DNA of 64,000 nt from Graphilbum fragrans. Taxonomy: Eukaryota > Ascomycota > Sordariomycetes > Ophiostomatales > Ophiostomataceae. Where the stretch lies: contig LLKO01000014.1 in NCBI GenBank assembly GCA_001513895.1, positions 496,001-560,000 of the forward strand, given 5' to 3'. Both the position numbers and the translations under genes were made by a program. Under the pieces are notes generated by a model, which saw only the letters and a list, made by a program, of their open reading frames with translations, ran no database searches and was not told the DNA's origin. Each line of letters opens with the position of its first letter. The first letter of the stretch is position 1. This document shows positions 59,067 to 64,000 of the stretch, in pieces.

Positions 59067-61143
59067 AACATAGCCAACCAAATGCCGGTCCACGGCCTAC
59101 ACCACGGCAACCAAGGACGCACAGCCGTTTCGCAAGTCTGGGCGGCCAAAGTGCGTGCAGCACTGGCCCGTTCCTCTGCTCGTTGCTGGACAATGAGCAA
59201 ACGATGCGCAAATGAGCAACACCCGACAACTCGCGGGAACAGCCTCTCAGATCGCAGACCGTCGTCGGTCTTGTTATTGTCTTTATTGTCAGGGTGCCCT
59301 TGACAGCTATATTCGTAACAGACACTTCGTAGCGAGTCACCTAGTAATCCTTCTGATACAACCTCCATACTATAGCTTATACCGCATTGGTGGTGCATAG
59401 CGCCTGTCCGGGAGTTCGCAGCTATGTACGGAGTACAACTACTGAAATAGTGCACTACGACTAAACCAATACGAGTATCGAATGAGGGACATAGGGACCC
59501 CTCGCCAGGGCTCGTAAAACAAGCTCATCAGGAACCAGGGCCGGTCAGCGAACCAATGGCCGTCGCCGCACCGACCAGCCCTCACCTGAAACGCGGCAGA
59601 TCGTCAGCCCAATTTGCCCTGAAAAGGGTGCAGATGACCCCAAATGGCCAACGGCCAACAGAAGCAGGTCCAATCAGCTCTCCGTCGCCCTTCCCTCGGC
59701 GCCTTTCCCACTCTCTCGCTAATCCGCTCCTATTTTCCGAAATGAGATGCGCTGAGCATCACGGCTATGTGCCTGTATGGAAGGTGTTCTCCAAGCCAAT
59801 GGCCTTGTTTCCCTGTTCGCCTGCGCCCACCGATCGACCCCAAAGAGGACAGTCTGCGCTGCCTGCATCGTGCGCCGGTGGGCATATCGCGTGGCGATCG
59901 GCTCTACTCGGGCATCCTCTTTTTATTGCGTTATCCGCGGGTTGTTGCGTGGACACCAATTCGGCGGCACTTTGTGGCACTTTGTGGCACTTGCAGACAA
60001 CGGCTCGTAAAACACACGCAGACGCAATTTCCCCCTCTGCTCAAAACGGACTGCTCGGAGACGATCACCTCTCCCCCCTTCTCTACTTCATTTGCGTCTG
60101 TCTGTGCACACACGCCGTTAACGAGCAGAGACACCGTAACATGAAAACCAAGGCGTGGCTGTCTCACTCGCAGATTGCACACACGAGGACGTGACACCAG
60201 TCCAATATCCCAACGGAGATTTAGCTGCCTCGTGGACGGTTCGCGTGGGTAATTTATCGATGTGAATGAGACTGTAATAGGGGACGGTGACTGGCTGTGG
60301 CTGAGGACTGTCCCGGAGATCCTCCGGGACCCTGCATACAAACATGGCCGTCTGTCCCCGCATGAAAACGGCATGGGTGAGATGGGAAATAAAGATGAAA
60401 AAGCAATAACAGAGAAACAAAGAATCAAAGGAATCAGGAATCAGAAAGGAAGAAGCGGAAACGGGAAGCCGCACTGACCAACAACGGCCCTGCTAATTTT
60501 AAGAATTTAAGAATAAGCAGCGGCAGCTCAGACAACGGAAGCGAGGCAGAATCGTCATCGTGGAGGGACGATCAAACGAGTCCGACCAGCAAAGGTGTGT
60601 CTGCATCCGACTTCCGTGCGTTCTTGCATGCTCCCGTGCCGTTCACGAACACGCATTTCGGTTTTGCGTGTGCTCTTTATTCGGTCAGTCCGTTTTCAAA
60701 GCACGTCATCTAGATTGAGCCTTCTCATCCGAGATGTCTCTGTCTGCTTATGCCTCGGCATTGCGACTCGATGCGAGGCAGGGAATACTGCGTTCGCAAG
60801 TGCGAGCCATCCTGAGACTGGTCTATTTGGCGCTGTGCAAGGCCAACGGTGCCTCCACGTGCCCCAATGGCACCGAGGACAGTTCCTGAGTTGTCACAAG
60901 GGTGAAAGCAGGCATTGCAGAGGAGAGGGTGTGGCAGTGCCCATGGCACCGCCGTCGTTCTTGTACTGTCGACTTTTGAGTTTTTGGATGCACATTATTC
61001 GTCATGATTATTGTTAAGGACATGATATCCCATCAAGGCTACGATTGATGCTCTTCCGAGTGACCCCGATGAGAGAGATTGGTACTAGGTCTAGCAACCT
61101 AGATGCATTGCCAGCCGCCGGCTTTTGCTGGACAGCCGCGGCT

Positions 61144-61721
61144 CTAGGACGCCGGACTCCGGACTCTCCTCCCTACGCCACCTCCGCCCCGCTCTACTAC
61201 GGAGCTCAAACGGCAAACAGACGACATAATCGGCAAGCTCACTGGCATTGTGCACGCGTGCACCCCGGCCAAGTCGCGTCCCCGGGGACTACGTTTTCCC
61301 GGATGGGACGAAGCCACCGCCGCTGCCACCGATACCCTTCGCGCCGCAGAGAGGAGAGTACGGGCCACTTCTTCCCGACGCCAAACGCCGCACCACTCCC
61401 ACGGCCACCTACGGCGCCGGACGGCCGTATTTTTGTCAGCCAACACGTCCCCCTAGACCTCCCCACGAACGGCCCCCGGGCCGGCCCAAATATTAAACGC
61501 ACTCCTCCGCGCCTGCAGCGACTCCTTCTTCCCGTGGCTCTAATATCGCCGCCGCCGGCCTCCGCCTCGGCTACTGGCCGTCGCCCTGCAAGGTTTCCCG
61601 CACTATTACCGCCCACGATAAGAGGTAAAAGGGTGGCGCCCGATCGCACTCCTGAATATAGACGGTAAGGTCATCGATACCGAGACGGCAGAAGAGATCC
61701 ACCTCCTCTCGGAGGGCTAGA
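61144..61721 (+). other. GC-rich coding-like segment, identity unknown
   Basis: Several frames on both strands have protein-like composition without a complete gene. On + one frame (61230-61496) reads GDYVFPDGTKPPPLPPIPF, RGEYGPLLPDAKRR, ATYGAGRPYF and stops. A different frame at about 61631-61721 reads LLNIDGKVIDTETAEEIHLL and stops just before the dehydrogenase relic. On minus, 61590-61720 reads REEVDLFCRLGIDDLTVYIQ. I cannot say which, if any, is real. It may be a second decayed gene or the start of the relic that follows. Confidence 0.25.
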
Positions 61722-62240
61722 TGTGTAACCGGCGCCACCGGTCGACAGAGCTCGCGGCTCGCGGCCCGCCTCCTTACTGACGCCATACGGTGGTGCGCGT
61801 GCGGAGATCTCGGCCTCGCGTGTGCACGTTACCTTTTGCAACTGGGTGCTGCCCGGCTGGTCCGGGCCGTCAGGTCGACAGACAAGGGCGAGGTGGTAAC
61901 GCCCACGCTTCGGAAGGACGACCCTTCTGTTCAGATCGACGTCTGGCCCTTGGATCTGACCTGGCCCTCCTCCGTGCAAGTCTTTGCTGCTCACTGCACC
62001 TCCGGCCCGGCCACACGTCGCCGTACTCAATGCTCGTCTCGGCAAGGGATGTTTGAGCGGACGCCAGAGGCCCGTAAAAGGGAAACGACGCTGTAGGTCA
62101 ACAACAGCGGCCCTCACGGCAAGGCGCACTATCCGCTGCTTGTACCGCCAGCCACTCGCCGTGCCAAACCGCCGCATTCCCACCATTGTCGCCTGGGCCA
62201 AACCGCGTGTCGATGCCTTTTGCCAGGAGCTGGCCGCTCA
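61722..62240 (+). pseudogene. Frameshifted short-chain dehydrogenase/reductase relic
   Basis: The frame beginning near 61722 reads VTGATG (61725), then after an unrelated stretch GDLGLACARYLLQLGAARLV, AVRSTDKGE, and VQIDVWPLDLTWPSSVQVFA. These are the cofactor-binding strand and helix, the beta-2/3 region (R-TDKG) and the D-V-PLDL strand of fungal retinol-dehydrogenase-like SDRs. The NAG-type strand (HVAVLNARLGKG, from about 62011) is in the next frame. The following MFERTPEARKRETTL (from 62049) is back in the first, which then meets TAG at 62094-62096. Beyond it VNN (62097) and sequence resembling the central helix and TIVA strand (62160-62230) continue in shifted frames. There is no Ser-Tyr-Lys active site. 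The gene is therefore broken by at least two frameshifts, a stop and a damaged glycine motif. Confidence 0.7.
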
Positions 62241-64000
62241 ACTGGCCGATCATCTGGCCACTGGGCGGCCAGAGCGCGCCACCTCCATCTCCCGTGGGAG
62301 CGACTACCTTGGCAACGAGAGAAGACCGTTTTATGCAATGGTTATACAAGGCCATACCACTCGTACTCGTTGACACAGTAATTTGACTTGTAAGGCGGCA
62401 GTATAGACAATCAAAGTTGGATAAATACTGTACTACACTTTGAAAGTAAAGCGTACAAAAGCAGCATTTGGCCGTTGAGTTGTATGGTAGGCTAATGAAG
62501 CAGATTGAGCCTGTCAAACTTACTTCTGTCCTAAAAGCTCAAACTTATCTGTAAATGCAAGTATGGTTGTTGAGTGTATGTAATTGGCTGATGCGTATGA
62601 ACGCGCCACCGCCGGCGTAAACTGTGCAGCGGCATAGAAAAGCAACGCGTGGACATAACGGGCATAGAATGGAATGCGGTGAAGCAGACCCAAGCTGTAT
62701 GTGCAAGGAATAAATGGTGAATGAGTAGATTCGATTCTCTAGCAATACGATGGGGAGGTGAGGGCAGGTGCGGCTTATATAGCCGTGATGCGGTCCGTGG
62801 CCTGCGCCACGTGTGGCGTAGGCTGCGTCCTGGCCCTGTGGCGCCGCAGAACGTAACAATAACTCCCGGCGAGCCTCCGCATCAACGTGTTCGGACTCAT
62901 ATATGAGTAGCCAATGTCTTCCACGGCGACCAACGCTTACCGCGCTTAGCGACAGTTGTACTGTGCCGCTGCCAGCTATCCAATTGAGCCAGGCAAACAA
63001 GTAAAATCCCTCAACCTGATTTTCTTGTTTCCTCCTGTTCTTGGACAGGCCTGGATGGCCGCATCTTGCCACCATGTGTGTTGACACGACGGGATTGCTA
63101 CTCCACGGCACGTCCGTCGGCCGGCTGCCACCGTCAGACTCGGAGTCTTTGGCGCGGAGGAATTGGGCTGCGAACATCCTGCTTGCTGACGACGGGACGG
63201 CTGGTGATCGCCGGATAATTGTCCGTCTTCGTGATGCTGCCAAGCAAAAGAAGCCGAAGCCGGAACGATAGACGGACAAGACCGCAATTTCATTACTCGA
63301 TGGAGTACGGGACAACTACATGCGAGTACGCTACGAGCAAGTCTCAGAAGAACACAAAACGAGCAGAGCAAAATCAGGGCTGGTACTCTGTAGTCTTTGC
63401 ATGAACAACGCTACAGCCCCAACAGATCAACACCCCACCAAAATTGGCGAGTGCTGCCCCAGTGTTGTGTAATTGGCAGGTGGGGCAGCCGGCATAAAAG
63501 TGCGAGTACGAAGAGTGCTAAGCAGGCACCGGCGAGAAAGGGGTTTTCGTTACGTTTTGACGCGTGTTGCACGGTGATGGTGCTTGCGAGAAGCCGAAGA
63601 TGTCTGTACGGATACGGAGCACAGAGAGAGACAATGGGAGCGCTCCGGAAGGGAGAGCAAGAGCAGGGCTGATAAGAAAGACCGATAACAGCCGAAGCTC
63701 TCGATCGGCTGCAAGGCCAGCGAGCGGCACAGCAAGCGAGAGCGGAAGGAGCGGTCAGCACTTTGTGCTCCGTTGCTCTTTGGCGGGCTCGTAGTGCAGG
63801 CAGCACGCAAAACGCCTGTAAACACTTGCAATGGCCTGCATTGGTTCTGCAGTAGCGTTGACGCTTTGATGGCGAGTCCTCCGAGGCATTCCGGTGTCGC
63901 GATAAGGGAAGGCGCGATAAACGCCGTTGCTGCCCCGCCACCCCACTGCAATCCCGTATGGTAGGTCTCCGTAGTCCGTCCACACATAAATATCTGCCTC
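62241..64000. other. Right-end gene-free segment
   Basis: No recognised gene. A 65-codon frame at 63074-63271 has a strong start context (GCCACCATGT) and ends in KQKKPKPER, but resembles nothing known to me. A splice-acceptor-like TTGGACAG lies 24 nt before it. The remaining frames are short. Confidence 0.4.
63074..63271 (+). CDS. Possible small ORF, 65 residues, unknown
   Basis: The frame starts at ATG in GCCACCATGT context and encodes a hydrophilic peptide with SESLARRNWAANILLADDG and a basic C-terminus (AAKQKKPKPER). No family is recognised and no promoter is evident. It may be a chance frame or the 3' end of a decayed gene, since a TTCTTGGACAG acceptor-like site precedes it at 63040-63050. 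Confidence 0.15.
   Translation: MCVDTTGLLLHGTSVGRLPPSDSESLARRNWAANILLADDGTAGDRRIIVRLRDAAKQKKPKPER

Larger units (their letters stand above)
56083..61143. other. Gene-free block right of the LIM gene
   Basis: The first 700 bp are presumably the LIM-gene promoter (purine-rich on +, e.g. 56380-56420 and 56880-56940). Beyond that no frame resembles a known protein. TACGAGTA-type motifs occur at 57477-57489, 57520-57530, 59426-59436 and 59469. Two short tandem arrays lie at 58289-58334 and 59040-59066. Confidence 0.5.

Overview
This is a stretch of nuclear DNA from a filamentous ascomycete, most probably a Sordariomycete. The evidence is short spliceosomal introns (about 55-140 nt, GT...AG, with CTAAC/CTAAT-like branch sites), a class III chitin synthase with a CHS-1-type N-terminus, a Ras-2-type GTPase, an ApsA/Num1-type cortical PH protein, a DUF3405 protein and an Opy2 membrane anchor. 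The order cannot be fixed from the sequence alone. I support twelve protein-coding genes (one cut by the left edge), one broken gene, one uncharacterised coding-like frame, and many short tandem repeats. No rRNA, tRNA, CRISPR or intact transposon was found by eye.

Layout. 1-10.3 kb is gene-dense: the 3' part of a drug:H+ antiporter (MFS) on +, then four genes in tandem on -: a serine racemase/threonine dehydratase-like enzyme, ketol-acid reductoisomerase (ilv5), the NEDD8-conjugating enzyme ubc12 and a class III chitin synthase. 10.3-17.6 kb has no recognisable gene. opy2 lies at 17.6-19.0 kb (+). 19.0-29.3 kb is again empty, ending in the long pyrimidine-rich leader of ras2 (29.3-30.5 kb, +). 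A six-helix membrane protein follows at 32.6-34.2 kb (+). 34.2-43.8 kb is empty apart from the apparent long leader of the apsA-like gene (43.8-48.3 kb, +). 43.8-56.1 kb is the second dense block: apsA, an OTU-family deubiquitinase (+), then a DUF3405 Golgi-type protein and a two-LIM-domain protein on -. 56.1-64 kb is mostly empty but holds a frameshifted short-chain dehydrogenase relic near 61.7-62.2 kb.

Functional themes. Branched-chain amino-acid synthesis (ilv5, perhaps with the neighbouring PLP enzyme); polarised growth, cell wall and signalling (chitin synthase, Opy2, Ras2, ApsA, LIM protein); ubiquitin-like modification (Ubc12, OTU protease). These are housekeeping genes, not a gene cluster. 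The unusual parts are the gene-free blocks. They are scattered with a short GTAC-centred motif family (TACGAGTA, TACGGAGTAC and relatives) that I did not notice in the exons. Another point of interest is a row of dynein-light-chain-like QT motifs in the ApsA homologue. Exon borders were set by hand from splice signals and family alignment from memory; no search was run.
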